A stretch of 64,000 nt of DNA from Sphingomonas mucosissima (GTDB lineage: Bacteria; Pseudomonadota; Alphaproteobacteria; Sphingomonadales; Sphingomonadaceae), in contig NZ_NBBJ01000006.1 of the NCBI RefSeq assembly GCF_002197665.1, forward strand, positions 151,635-215,634, given 5' to 3'. The translations under genes and the position numbers were made by a program. The notes beneath the pieces are model-generated. The model did no database searches and was not told the origin of the DNA. It worked only from the letters and a program-made list of their open reading frames with translations. This document shows positions 18,668 to 27,687 of the stretch, piece by piece. Position 1 is the stretch's first letter. Each line of letters opens with the position of its first letter.

Positions 18668-18745
18668 TGAACTGTTTAGTCAGCCACCTCGGCGGGATTC
18701 CGGCTGCATCGAGGCGCACGATAGGCGCCATGGAGGTTCAGACGA

Positions 18746-19678
18746 TCATTGCTGAGCGGCGTCTGCAGGGGACGCGCCGTCGAGGATCCTGCGTGCGCAG
18801 CCCTGCACATATTCCCCGATCAAGCGGAACGAGGCAGCCATTGGCGATTGCTTGCGCCACGCCATGGCGATGGAGCGGTGTCGATGCCAGTCCCGGACAG
18901 TCAGCGTCTTTACGCCGATTGTTCCGCCCACGTCCGACATGAGGTACAAGCTTGGAAGCACACTCAGGCCAAGGCCGCTCGCGACCATTTGATGTAGGCT
19001 GTTGAGGCTGGTGCCATAATAGTCCGGAGCAACCGCCATTCGGTATGCATCGGCGATCTCGATTGTCTGGCGCGCGATGTGGTGCCGGGGATCGAGCGTC
19101 AGAATGGGGTGGCCGGCCAGCGCGCCTGGCGAGATTGGTTCGTCAGCCGCGAGAGGGTGATCGTGCGGCCCGACCAAGTGGAGCGGTTCCCGAAACAGGG
19201 GCTCGATCGTCAGATCATCGCCGGACATCGGCATGGGGCCGAGGACGACATCGATATTGCCGCGGGACAGCTCGCGGACCTGATCGTCGGGGATGCCTTC
19301 GCGAACGTGAAGCCGCAGACCGGGCGCGACACGATGCAACTCGGCGATGATCGGTGACAGGAGATAAGGGCCGAGGGTGGGGGTCGTGCCAAGCTTCAAC
19401 GTGCCGGTGAGATTGTCCGACGCGCTCGCCGCAAGCGTCATGATGTCTCGGGCGTCGCTGAGCATCCGGCGCGCGGTTGCCACAATCCTGCGGCCAACTG
19501 GGGTAAGCACCGCGCCGGTTGCGCCACGATCGAGGAGTTTCACGCCGAGGCGATCCTCCAAGGCGCGTACCTGCTGGCTGAGCGTTGGTTGAGACACATT
19601 CGTGACCCGCGCCGCTTCCACGAAGGACTGCGTATCGGCAATCGTCACCAAATATTCGAGCTGTCGCAATGTCGGCAC
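18746..19678 (-). CDS. LysR family regulator, OxyR-like but without redox cysteines
   Basis: This 310-residue LysR protein has the winged helix at about 1-60 (MPTLRQLEYLVTIADTQSF, VSQPTLSQQVRALEDRLG) and an OxyR-type effector domain (TPTLGPYLLSPIIAELHR, VLGPMPMSGDDL). Where OxyR has its peroxidatic cysteine (GHC) this protein reads TLDPRHHIARQT, and no second cysteine follows. The only cysteine is near the C-terminus (QGCARR). Peroxide sensing by disulphide is therefore unlikely. A perfect OxyR-type half-site lies just upstream at 19687-19701. Confidence 0.88.
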   Translation of the reverse strand: MPTLRQLEYLVTIADTQSFVEAARVTNVSQPTLSQQVRALEDRLGVKLLDRGATGAVLTPVGRRIVATARRMLSDARDIMTLAASASDNLTGTLKLGTTPTLGPYLLSPIIAELHRVAPGLRLHVREGIPDDQVRELSRGNIDVVLGPMPMSGDDLTIEPLFREPLHLVGPHDHPLAADEPISPGALAGHPILTLDPRHHIARQTIEIADAYRMAVAPDYYGTSLNSLHQMVASGLGLSVLPSLYLMSDVGGTIGVKTLTVRDWHRHRSIAMAWRKQSPMAASFRLIGEYVQGCARRILDGASPADAAQQ

Positions 19679-19686
19679 GAGCGGAT

Positions 19687-19701
19687 ATAGTCACAACCTA
19701 T
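19687..19701. promoter_or_regulatory. OxyR-type half-site ATAG-N7-CTAT
   Basis: ATAGTCACAACCTAT matches the known OxyR half-site ATAG-N7-CTAT. It begins nine bases upstream of the start codon of the OxyR-like gene, where an autoregulatory operator would be expected. A second ATAG overlaps it at 19700-19703 but has no matching CTAT. Confidence 0.55.
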
Positions 19702-20091
19702 AGTTTGGAGGCAAATATTCCGATTGGGCGACGCTGCAACCGCTTCCTAACTGCGCGGCTGCGGGAAACCCTCGGGTCGGCATGGAGCATCGATGCGCAT
19801 CGTACGGACAGGCGCCTCTGCGCCTCTGCTGCATTCTCATGAATGCTCCACCTCTCGGCTGAGGGCTAGCGCGGCCGCACGGAGCGGAGGCGGAGAATTG
19901 CAGTCGCGATCGAGTTAGCGCTGGTTGGCAAGTAGCCTGGCTCGATCCGGACGACCCGGCGAATTGGAAGGAAACCGCGGTCAGCTGGCGGTCTGAAGTC
20001 GAAGGACATCACCATCGAAGCCCCATGAAGGGGTTGAGAGAGCTTCTTCACCTTAGGTAATGGCTCTAAGCGGACGAAAAGGGAGTGATTT
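19702..20091. other. 390-bp gap between the OxyR-like gene and the ABC export operon
   Basis: No reading frame here looks coding; the longest (complement 19866-20051, 61 codons) has no recognisable features. The stretch must hold the promoters of the divergent regulator and the export operon. A ribosome binding site GGGAG lies eight to ten bases before the GTG at 20092. I see no terminator or repeat. Confidence 0.6.
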
Positions 20092-21771
20092 GTGGCTGCG
20101 GAGCGATTGGGTTTTCGGCAGGCAGCCGCGTGGCTAGCGCAGATCGTAGGCCCGGATGCCGCTTACGTGCGGCTGGGCATTGTCTACACCGCAGCGATCA
20201 GCCTGCTTTCACTGGCGACGCCAATCTCGGTGCAGCTGCTGATCAACAGCGTGGCGAACACGGCACTTCCGGCGCCCCTATGGGCGCTGTCCGGCGTGCT
20301 GCTGCTGCTACTGCTTGTGGTGGCCGGGCTTAGCGCGTTTCGGGTCTGGGTGATGGCGGCGTTCGAGCGGCGCGTGTTCGCGCGCGTTGTTGCGGAAGTG
20401 ACCGTTCGCGCCGTTCATGCGCAGAACCCGTTCTTTGCAGACGCCAACCGCGGTGAACTGTTCAACCGCTTCTTCGATATGGTGGTGGTGCAAAAGGCCG
20501 TGCCGAGCCTGGTCATCGGCGGCTTCACCATCGTGCTGCAAGCCGTCGTCGGGCTTACGATCACCAGCTTCTACCATCCGTTCTTCCTCGCGTTCAACGT
20601 TGTGCTGGTGCTGGCGATGCTGCTGGTTTGGCAGGTGTGGCGCCGCGGAGCGATCACGGGCGCCGTTGCGCTCAGCCACGCCAAGCACTCGGCGGCCCGA
20701 TGGCTGGAAAGCGTTGGGGGCTCCAACGGCTTCTACAAGTCGGCGCGCCATCTCGGCTTTGCGATGGACCGGTCGGAGGTGATGACTGCCTCTTACGTCG
20801 GCGCGCACCGACGCTACTTTCGCTACCACTTCGCGCAAACGGTCGCGTTTCTGCTGATCTATGCCTTCGCCGGTGCTGCGCTGCTGCTTCTAGGCGGCAC
20901 GCTGATCCTGCGGGGGCAATTGTCGCTCGGTCAGCTCGTCGCGGCCGAGCTGATCCTGTCTGGCGTGTTCTACGGGATCTCACAGCTTGGCTGGTACCTC
21001 GACACCTTCTACGATCTCGTGGCGAGCTCGGAGGAACTGTCGCTGCTGTTTGCCATTCCCCAGGAACCGCTGGTCCAGGGGGGCGGCGGGCCACGGGACG
21101 GTGCGGTGAGGCTCACCGATGTAGCATTCGATGGCGCTCAATTCGCGTTTTCCATCGCCGCTGGGGAACAACTGGTCACATGGGCTGATCCAGGGGTCGA
21201 GCACCGCTTGGCTTTGCTGCTAAAGCGGCACGCGCACCCAGAGCGCGGGCTGATCCACATCGGTGGCACGGATTTGGGCGCCCTTGATATGTACCATCTG
21301 CGCTCGGACGTGACCGTTCTGGACAGGTCGACGATCGTGGAAGTGACGATCCGCGAATACCTGCAGCTTGCGTCAAACGACAATGCCGTTGCTGCAATGG
21401 AAGCGCTGGCGGCTGTAGGGCTGGAGCGGCGGATCGCAAGTTTGCCACAGGGCTTGGATACGCTGCTCGCCTCGTCCGGCTATCCGCTTAGCGTCGGGGA
21501 AGCCATGGCGCTCAAGCTTGCCAATGCGTTGCTGCTCCGTCCGAAGCTTCTGATCCTCGGCCAGCTTTATGATCTCCTGCCGCCCGCGCGGCTGGCGGCA
21601 TCGCTTCGTCTGTTGAAAGCGCATGGCACTACGGTGTTGGTGTGCACCGGACGCCCAAAAGATCTGCAACTGGACGGCTATCTGTACCTTGGAATGAACG
21701 AACAGCGTCGCTGCGAGAGCCCTGCCGATCTCCATTTCACCGCCTCGCAGGAGGGCGACCATGCCGCATAG
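20092..21771 (+). CDS. ABC exporter-like protein with a degenerate ATPase domain
   Basis: Start GTG 20092, 559 residues. Residues 1-310 form a six-helix ABC exporter membrane domain. Residues about 335-545 align along their length with an ABC ATPase domain, but every motif is lost. The Walker A place reads WADPGVEHRLALLL (no GxxGxGKS/T), the signature reads LSVGEAMALKLANALL, and the Walker B place reads PKLLILGQLYDLL (no Asp-Glu). The switch histidine is replaced (TVLVCTGRP). Frame and codon use are intact, so it is not a recent pseudogene. It overlaps the HlyD gene by 11 bp. Confidence 0.88.
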   Translation: MAAERLGFRQAAAWLAQIVGPDAAYVRLGIVYTAAISLLSLATPISVQLLINSVANTALPAPLWALSGVLLLLLLVVAGLSAFRVWVMAAFERRVFARVVAEVTVRAVHAQNPFFADANRGELFNRFFDMVVVQKAVPSLVIGGFTIVLQAVVGLTITSFYHPFFLAFNVVLVLAMLLVWQVWRRGAITGAVALSHAKHSAARWLESVGGSNGFYKSARHLGFAMDRSEVMTASYVGAHRRYFRYHFAQTVAFLLIYAFAGAALLLLGGTLILRGQLSLGQLVAAELILSGVFYGISQLGWYLDTFYDLVASSEELSLLFAIPQEPLVQGGGGPRDGAVRLTDVAFDGAQFAFSIAAGEQLVTWADPGVEHRLALLLKRHAHPERGLIHIGGTDLGALDMYHLRSDVTVLDRSTIVEVTIREYLQLASNDNAVAAMEALAAVGLERRIASLPQGLDTLLASSGYPLSVGEAMALKLANALLLRPKLLILGQLYDLLPPARLAASLRLLKAHGTTVLVCTGRPKDLQLDGYLYLGMNEQRRCESPADLHFTASQEGDHAA

Positions 21772-22834
21772 GCCTGAGCATCTCGCGCATTTCCATACCC
21801 TGGGAGCGATGCGACCGCCGCGGGTCGGTATTGCCCTGGCATGGCTGGTTGCCCTGGGAATCGTCGCCGCCGTCTTCATCCTCTTCTTCGTGCCGTGGCT
21901 TCAGACCGCACAAGGGCGCGGACAGGTCGTCGCTCTCGATCCGGCGGACCGCGCACAGGAAGTCACGGCGCTCGTGCCGGGGCGGGTCGAGCGCTGGTAT
22001 GTTCAGGACGGTCAGCACGTCGAGCGGGGCGACCCGATTGCGCGCGTGATCGACGTTGATCCCAATTTCCTGTCCCGCCTCGCCGCAGAGCGCGCTCAGG
22101 TGCAGGCAGAAATCGCTGCAGTAAGGCAGGCACAATCGGTGGCCGGGATCGATGTGGGCCGCACACGGCAATTGCTTGCTGAAGGGCTCGCGGCACGCCG
22201 CGACTACGAGCAGGCGCAGATCAAGGTGGCAGAAGCGGATGCGAAACTGGCGGAGTCGCGCGCCAAGCTCAACCGGATCGACGTTCAGCTTAATCGCCAA
22301 TCGGCGCAGCTGGTCCGCGCGCCTCGCGACGGACGTATTCAGAACCTGAACGCAGCTGCCGGTGGTGCCCTCGTATCTGCCGGCACGGTCTTGGCGTTGG
22401 TCGCGCCTGAGCGGGTCGAGCGCGCCGTGGAGTTGCTGATGGACGGCCGGGATGTGCCGCTGCTGCGGCCAGGGCGGCCGGTGCGGCTGGAATTTGAAGG
22501 CTGGCCCGCCATTCAGTTCAGCGGCTGGCCGTCGGTCGCCTACGGCTTCTTTGACGGACGGGTACGGGCGATTGATGCGACGGCCAATGCACAAGGTCTG
22601 TTCCGCATCCTTGTCGAGCCTGCGCCGGGCAAGCCGGCATGGCCTGACCGCCGTTTTGTTCGGCTTGGCGGCAAGGTTCAGGGGTGGGTGCAGGGCGAAA
22701 CGGTGTTGGTCGGTTACGAGTTATGGCGGCAATTGAACGACTTCCCGCTCGATTTCGGTCAAACCGCGACAGACAAGGGCGAGATCAAGGAAGACGATGC
22801 CAAGGTCGCGGCGAAGGCAGGAAAGCCGAAATGA
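21761..22834 (+). CDS. HlyD-type periplasmic adaptor protein
   Basis: The 357 residues begin with a short cytoplasmic part and one membrane helix (about 23-47). A barrel-sandwich half follows (ALVPGRVERWYVQDGQHVERGDPIARV), then a coiled-coil hairpin (about 108-185, Ala/Glu/Gln-rich) and the second lipoyl half with APRDGRIQNL. The C-terminal 25 residues are Lys/Asp/Ala-rich. It should bridge an inner-membrane transporter to an outer-membrane channel. It overlaps both neighbours, so the three proteins are made together. Confidence 0.9.
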   Translation: MPHRPEHLAHFHTLGAMRPPRVGIALAWLVALGIVAAVFILFFVPWLQTAQGRGQVVALDPADRAQEVTALVPGRVERWYVQDGQHVERGDPIARVIDVDPNFLSRLAAERAQVQAEIAAVRQAQSVAGIDVGRTRQLLAEGLAARRDYEQAQIKVAEADAKLAESRAKLNRIDVQLNRQSAQLVRAPRDGRIQNLNAAAGGALVSAGTVLALVAPERVERAVELLMDGRDVPLLRPGRPVRLEFEGWPAIQFSGWPSVAYGFFDGRVRAIDATANAQGLFRILVEPAPGKPAWPDRRFVRLGGKVQGWVQGETVLVGYELWRQLNDFPLDFGQTATDKGEIKEDDAKVAAKAGKPK

Positions 22835-24273
22835 TCCGACTGCTGCTATTGCTGCCGCTCCTCGCCGCAGCGCCGGCATTCGGCGCCCCGCTTCAGGGAG
22901 AGGTGCAAGCGAACGCGCCAGCGCCCGCGCAAGCGCCTCTTACGCTTGACGAGGTGCTGCGCGCTTCTGCCCGGGCCGCCCCCCAGATTGTGGAAGCACT
23001 GGCAAGGGAACGTGCTGCGGAGGGCCGGGCGCTTAGTGCTGCCGGTGCGTTCGACACCGTGTTCGAGGTTGACGGGCGCTCGCGTGCGCTTGGTTATTAC
23101 GATGGCTCTGTCGTGTCCGCGCGGGCAACCCGACCGCTCACCGACAATGGTGGTTATCTCTACGGCGGCTACCGCGTCAGCCGGGGTAATTTCCCGATCT
23201 ACGAGGATGAAAGCTACACCAATCGGCTCGGCGAGCTGAAGGTAGGCGCACTCTACTCGCTGCTCCGCGACCGACTGGTAGACGAGCGCCGTACCCGGCG
23301 TACGCTCGCCGCAGGCGACATCGACATTGCACGGTTCGAGCGGGAGGCGGTTACGATCGGCGTGCAGCGGCGCGCTATCGATGCGTATCAAAACTGGGTC
23401 GTCACGGGCTTGCGCCTTGCCGCCTATCGCGACTTGCTGAACTTGTCGGAGAGCCGCCGCGGCGCGATTGCACGCCAGGTTCAGCTAGGTGCTCGGCCTG
23501 AAATCCTGCTGGCCGAGAATGACCAAAATCTGGTCCGCCGACGCGCGCTGGTCGTACGAGCGGAGGGCGACTTCCAGGCTGCTGCAAACGCGCTGTCGCT
23601 GTACTATCGCGACGAAGCAGGACAGCCGGTGCTGGTCGGCGCTGAGCGTCTTCCCACCGATAGCTCGGCGCTAAGCGGGGTCGCGGCTGCCGCCCGCGCG
23701 AACTTCGCGCAGCGCCGCCCGGACTTACAGGTCTTGCTAGCGCGCATCGAGCAGGGCAGCGCGCGACTGGCGCTTGCCGAGAACGATCTGCGGCCGCGGC
23801 TCGACCTACGCGGCGAGGTAGGGAAAGACGTTGGTGACGAAGGCCTGGGCGGCCGCTCGCGGACACCTCTCGAGGGCGTCGTCGGCTTTCGCTTGTCTGT
23901 GCCGCTGGAAAACCGGGCCGCGCGCGGTCGGATCGCGGAAGCGCGAGCAGAGATCGACGCGCTTGAGGCGCGCAGCCGCTTCTTGCGCGACCAGATCACG
24001 ACAGAAGTTCAAGGCATCAACATCGGCGTGGGCGCGGCCGAGCGCCTCGCGGAGATCGCCGAACAGGAACGCTTGCTCGCAGAGCGCTTGGCGGTGGCTG
24101 AACGGCGTCGCTTTGAACTGGGCTCCAGTGATTTCTTCCTTGTCAATCAGCGGGAGGAAACCGCCAACGACGCGAGGGTTAGGCTGATTGATGCGCAGGC
24201 CCGTATTGCCGCAGCCCGCGCCGAATTGGCCGCGGCAACGGCCGATCGAGAGGCGCTGGGTCTTCAGCCGTAG
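22831..24273 (+). CDS. TolC family outer-membrane efflux protein
   Basis: The start ATG 22831 overlaps the HlyD stop as ATGA; the frame is open upstream but lies inside hlyD. The 480 residues have a Sec signal peptide (IRLLLLLPLLAAAPAFGA) and two outer-membrane-factor repeats rich in heptads. Typical pieces are LTLDEVLRASARAAPQIVEA, FAQRRPDLQVLLARIEQGSARLALAENDLRP and FELGSSDFFLVNQREE. It closes the type I export operon begun by the ABC-like protein. Confidence 0.9.
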   Translation: MIRLLLLLPLLAAAPAFGAPLQGEVQANAPAPAQAPLTLDEVLRASARAAPQIVEALARERAAEGRALSAAGAFDTVFEVDGRSRALGYYDGSVVSARATRPLTDNGGYLYGGYRVSRGNFPIYEDESYTNRLGELKVGALYSLLRDRLVDERRTRRTLAAGDIDIARFEREAVTIGVQRRAIDAYQNWVVTGLRLAAYRDLLNLSESRRGAIARQVQLGARPEILLAENDQNLVRRRALVVRAEGDFQAAANALSLYYRDEAGQPVLVGAERLPTDSSALSGVAAAARANFAQRRPDLQVLLARIEQGSARLALAENDLRPRLDLRGEVGKDVGDEGLGGRSRTPLEGVVGFRLSVPLENRAARGRIAEARAEIDALEARSRFLRDQITTEVQGINIGVGAAERLAEIAEQERLLAERLAVAERRRFELGSSDFFLVNQREETANDARVRLIDAQARIAAARAELAAATADREALGLQP

Positions 24274-24383
24274 GCGTGACGGCGGATCACCCGCGGACAT
24301 GGCGCGCGCAGGTTGGCTGACCGGTTCATGGACCGGTAACATCGGTCCTGCTAGGCGCTGTCCTTGCGTAAAGGTCGATTAGC

Positions 24384-24926
24384 GTGCGCTGGATAGTTTC
24401 GAAATTGCCTGATCGCGATAGCCTGCTGGCAAACCGCTGGCTGCGGCCCTTTGCGCATCGGCTCAGCCATCCGCTGCTGTGGCATCTGAACCGCCGCTCG
24501 GCGGCGCGGGGCCTGGCGCTTGGCCTTTTCGCGGGTTTGATCCTGCCGTTCGGACAGATCGTTTTGGCGGCTCTTCTTGCGTTTTCAGCGCGAGCCAACA
24601 TCATCGTCGCAGCAAGCGCGACGTTTGTGACCAACCCATTGACCTTTCCACCCATTTACTTCGCTGCTTATTGGTTGGGACGCAACGTGACTGGCGCGGC
24701 TTCTACCGATTCTGGGCATGCTCACGCCCGGTCGGCAGTTACCTGGCTGCTTGATGTTGCGGCGCCCACGGTCACCGGTCTCGTGCTACTCGCACTCGCT
24801 ACATCCACCCTGGGCTATGCCCTGGTGCACATTTGCTGGCGATGGCGGGTCTCCCGGCGCTGGAGCCGTCGGTTGAACTCACGTCGGCTCGCGACGGAGT
24901 CCGTCGATATCGCCTCGCTGAATTAG
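24384..24926 (+). CDS. DUF2062 membrane protein
   Basis: Start GTG 24384, 180 residues. The DUF2062 pattern is plain: ARGLALGLFAGLILPFGQIVLAALLAF, then ATFVTNPLTFPPIYFAAYWLGR, then a further helix near 125-150. The family is a small membrane protein of unknown function. It follows the TolC gene by 110 bp on the same strand. Its stop overlaps by 3 bp that of the convergent gene at 24923. Confidence 0.88.
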   Translation: MRWIVSKLPDRDSLLANRWLRPFAHRLSHPLLWHLNRRSAARGLALGLFAGLILPFGQIVLAALLAFSARANIIVAASATFVTNPLTFPPIYFAAYWLGRNVTGAASTDSGHAHARSAVTWLLDVAAPTVTGLVLLALATSTLGYALVHICWRWRVSRRWSRRLNSRRLATESVDIASLN

Positions 24927-25240
24927 GCGCAGGTTGTCGCGAAGACGACGGGGAAGCCAGTAAACAGCAGCGAAGCCAAGCCTGTCAGCGCAAGAATCCG
25001 GGCCAGCCAGTCCAATAGCGTGCCGTTCTGCTGGCGGCGCCATATTGCCCAGCTTGCCCAGGCCAGGATCGTCAGGAAGAGCAGCCAGGCCCCGATGATG
25101 AGCTCGCGGCCGTTGTAGGGAAGGGGGCCGACCAGCGGGGCCAGGCGCGGGGAGCAAACGAGACCTTGAAGGCCGTAAAGCACTGAAAAGGCGACCGCCC
25201 AGCCGATCAGCCCCGTCATGGCGCGCGCAAACGCGATCAT
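24923..25240 (-). CDS. small membrane protein downstream of the oxidase
   Basis: This 105-residue protein has three hydrophobic segments (about 8-27, 45-66, 77-98), one of them with WASWAIWRRQQNG at its end. The start overlaps the stop of the fused oxidase subunit gene by 4 bp, so it belongs to the oxidase operon. I do not recognise a family; the location suggests a role in oxidase assembly or stability, which is inference. Confidence 0.7.
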   Translation of the reverse strand: MIAFARAMTGLIGWAVAFSVLYGLQGLVCSPRLAPLVGPLPYNGRELIIGAWLLFLTILAWASWAIWRRQQNGTLLDWLARILALTGLASLLFTGFPVVFATTCA

Positions 25241-27687
25241 CGCAGCAATGCCGGAAGTTGTGAGCTCAGGGCAACGATGACGCCGGTAGCGGCGGCATAG
25301 TCGCTCCAGAGCAACGCGATGCGCACCTCACCGCGCCGTGCGGCCGAGAGGAAGCCGGCACGTCGGCGGGCCCTTACGAAGAACAGCATGAGGAGCGCAA
25401 CGGCGGCGTGGAAAAGGCCGTAGCCGTTGAGCACGCCGATCAGCGCGGCGGCGGCGTGACCAGTCGGCACGGGTGCCATCCATTGGCTGGCGGCGAGGGT
25501 CAACACGAGCAGCAAATGGCCCCAAATGGCCTGTTCAACGACCGCGCCGGCCTGTCTCGGGAGAAAAACGGCCGCGGACGCAGCGGCGCCGGCCAGCAGG
25601 ATGACCAGCCACGATCCATCGAAGATGGCGGGCGGCGGCCACCCCGGTGCAACCGTCAGCAGGAAGGCCTGCCCGAACAAAAGCGAGCCGAACAAGGTCG
25701 AGTCCGCCAGCAGCAGGAACACGCTGCCGAGCCAACCTGGTGGGTCGTCCACTTCGGCGTGCGTCGGCGCGTGCTCGCCGCGGCCGATCGGCAATGCCCC
25801 GAGATCCTTTTGGCGGCCAAGCGCCCAGGCCCAGCGCCACCCAAGCGCCGCGACGCCGGCCAGAGCAAACGGGGCGACCCAGTAGATCTTGAGCAGCAGC
25901 GCCACGAAGAAGCAGCCGGTGACGACCGCTGTCACGATCGGGAGGCGCGTGTTGCCGGGGAGCACGATGATATGCTGGATACGGCCCTTGAGGTCCACCG
26001 ACAGCGTTTCGCGCCAGCTGTGCCGCGGGGTTCCCAGATACCCCTCGCCGCGGGCGAGTGCGTTGGCGAGATCGGGCTCGTCATAGGCCGGCTCGCGCGA
26101 GCGGACATGCGGGAGGCTGGCGATGTTGTAGCTGGCCGGCGGCGTCATCATCGCCCATTCCAACGTGCCTGCCTGCCACGGATTACGCGGAGAACGGCGC
26201 GAGAGGAAAAGCTGCAAGGCCATGTCGATGGCGAACAGCGCGAAGCCGATCGCCATCACGAAGCCGCCTACCGAGGAGATGAGGTTGATCCAGGTCCAGC
26301 CGGCGGCTTCCGGATAGCTTTCGACGCGGCGCGGCTGCCCGAGCAGGCCGGCGAGGTGCATCAGGAAGAACGTCGCGTGGAAGCCGATGAAGATCAGCCA
26401 GAAGGCAAGCTCACCCAGGCGGAAGGTGCGCTGCCGTCCGGTGAAGTGCGGGAGCCAGTAATACGCCCCCGCCAGCATCGGAAAGACGAAGCCGCCCACG
26501 AGCACATAGTGGAGATGCGCCGTGACAAAGGCGGTGTCGTGCACCTGCCAATCGAACGGGACCACTGCCACCATCACGCCGGTCAGGCCGCCCATGACGA
26601 AGGTGACGAAGAAGCCGACCAGGTACAGCATCGGCAGCTTCATCTGGGGTCGACCGGCCCACAAGGTGCCGAGCCAGGCAAAGATCTGCACCCCAGTCGG
26701 CACGGCCACCAGCGTCGAGGCCGCCGAGAAAAAGGCCAGCGCCATGTGCGGGATGCCCACGGTGAACATGTGGTGCACCCATAGGCCAAAGCTGAGGAAC
26801 GCGAGGCTCAGCACTGCGGCGACGATGATGCGGTAGCCCAGGATCGGAGTGCGGGCCATCACCGGCAGCACCGTCGATACCACGCCGGCCGCCGGCAGGA
26901 AGATGATGTACACTTCCGGGTGGCCGAAGAGCCAGAACAGGTGCTGCCACAACAGCGAATCGCCGCCGCGGGTTACGTCAAAGAACGGCCAGTCGAACGC
27001 GCGCTCGATCTCCAGGAGGATCGATCCCAGGATCAGCGGCGGGAAGCCGAGCAGCATCATCAATGCGGTGGCGAGCAGATACCAAGCGAAAAGCGGCAGT
27101 TGATCCAGCGACATGCTCGGCGCCCGCACCCGCAGGATCGACACGGTGATATCAACGGCCGCCGCGATCGCGGAAATCTCGACAAAGGTGATGCCGAGCA
27201 GCCAGAAATCCGAATTGATGCCTGGCGAATAGGGCCGGGAGGACAGCGGCGTGTACATGAACCAGCCGCTGTCGGGCGCGACGCCCAGCAGCATCGACAG
27301 GATCAGCAGCGATGCGCCGAACAGGTAGCACCACCAACCGTACGCGGAGAGCCGGGGAAAGGCGAGGTCGCGCGCGCCCAACAGCTTGGGCAGCATGTAG
27401 ATCGCCAGCCCCTCGAACATCGGGATGGCGAACAGGAACATCATGATGCTGCCGTGCATCGTGAAAAGCTGGTTGTAGATTTCCGGCCCGACAAAGGCGC
27501 TGCGCGGTGTGGCCAATTGCGCGCGGATCAGCATGGCGAGAACGCCGCCGATGGCGAAGAAGACGAACGCCGCGATGATCAGGCGACGGCCGATATCGCT
27601 ATGATTGACCGAGCTGATCGTGCCGCGCCATCCCGCCGGCGCGCGCCAGATGGCCTCGAATTCGCGATGGAGACGAAGCGCCTTCAC
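25237..27687 (-). CDS. ctaD: cytochrome c oxidase subunit I fused to subunit III
   Basis: The start is GTG 27687, overlapping the coxB stop (GTGA). The 816 residues hold subunit I (about 1-560) with low-spin haem ligand His78 (FTMHGSIMMF), CuB ligands His256, His305 and His306, and the cross-linked Tyr260 in GHPEVY. The haem ligands His391 and His393 (TAHLHYVLVGG) are also present. Glu258 in GHPEVY marks an A1-type proton channel. After a linker, residues about 600-816 form a subunit III-like helical domain. Such I-III fusions are known from caa3-type oxidases. Confidence 0.93.
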   Translation of the reverse strand: MKALRLHREFEAIWRAPAGWRGTISSVNHSDIGRRLIIAAFVFFAIGGVLAMLIRAQLATPRSAFVGPEIYNQLFTMHGSIMMFLFAIPMFEGLAIYMLPKLLGARDLAFPRLSAYGWWCYLFGASLLILSMLLGVAPDSGWFMYTPLSSRPYSPGINSDFWLLGITFVEISAIAAAVDITVSILRVRAPSMSLDQLPLFAWYLLATALMMLLGFPPLILGSILLEIERAFDWPFFDVTRGGDSLLWQHLFWLFGHPEVYIIFLPAAGVVSTVLPVMARTPILGYRIIVAAVLSLAFLSFGLWVHHMFTVGIPHMALAFFSAASTLVAVPTGVQIFAWLGTLWAGRPQMKLPMLYLVGFFVTFVMGGLTGVMVAVVPFDWQVHDTAFVTAHLHYVLVGGFVFPMLAGAYYWLPHFTGRQRTFRLGELAFWLIFIGFHATFFLMHLAGLLGQPRRVESYPEAAGWTWINLISSVGGFVMAIGFALFAIDMALQLFLSRRSPRNPWQAGTLEWAMMTPPASYNIASLPHVRSREPAYDEPDLANALARGEGYLGTPRHSWRETLSVDLKGRIQHIIVLPGNTRLPIVTAVVTGCFFVALLLKIYWVAPFALAGVAALGWRWAWALGRQKDLGALPIGRGEHAPTHAEVDDPPGWLGSVFLLLADSTLFGSLLFGQAFLLTVAPGWPPPAIFDGSWLVILLAGAAASAAVFLPRQAGAVVEQAIWGHLLLVLTLAASQWMAPVPTGHAAAALIGVLNGYGLFHAAVALLMLFFVRARRRAGFLSAARRGEVRIALLWSDYAAATGVIVALSSQLPALLR

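Noticed and set aside
19866..20051. A 61-codon minus-strand frame in the gap before the ABC operon
   Set aside because: No domain, no supporting site, and lower third-position G/C than the neighbouring genes.
20092..21771. The ABC-like gene as a frameshifted pseudogene
   Set aside because: The frame is intact through both domains, overlaps its neighbours in the normal way, and the domain still aligns end to end; only the motifs differ.
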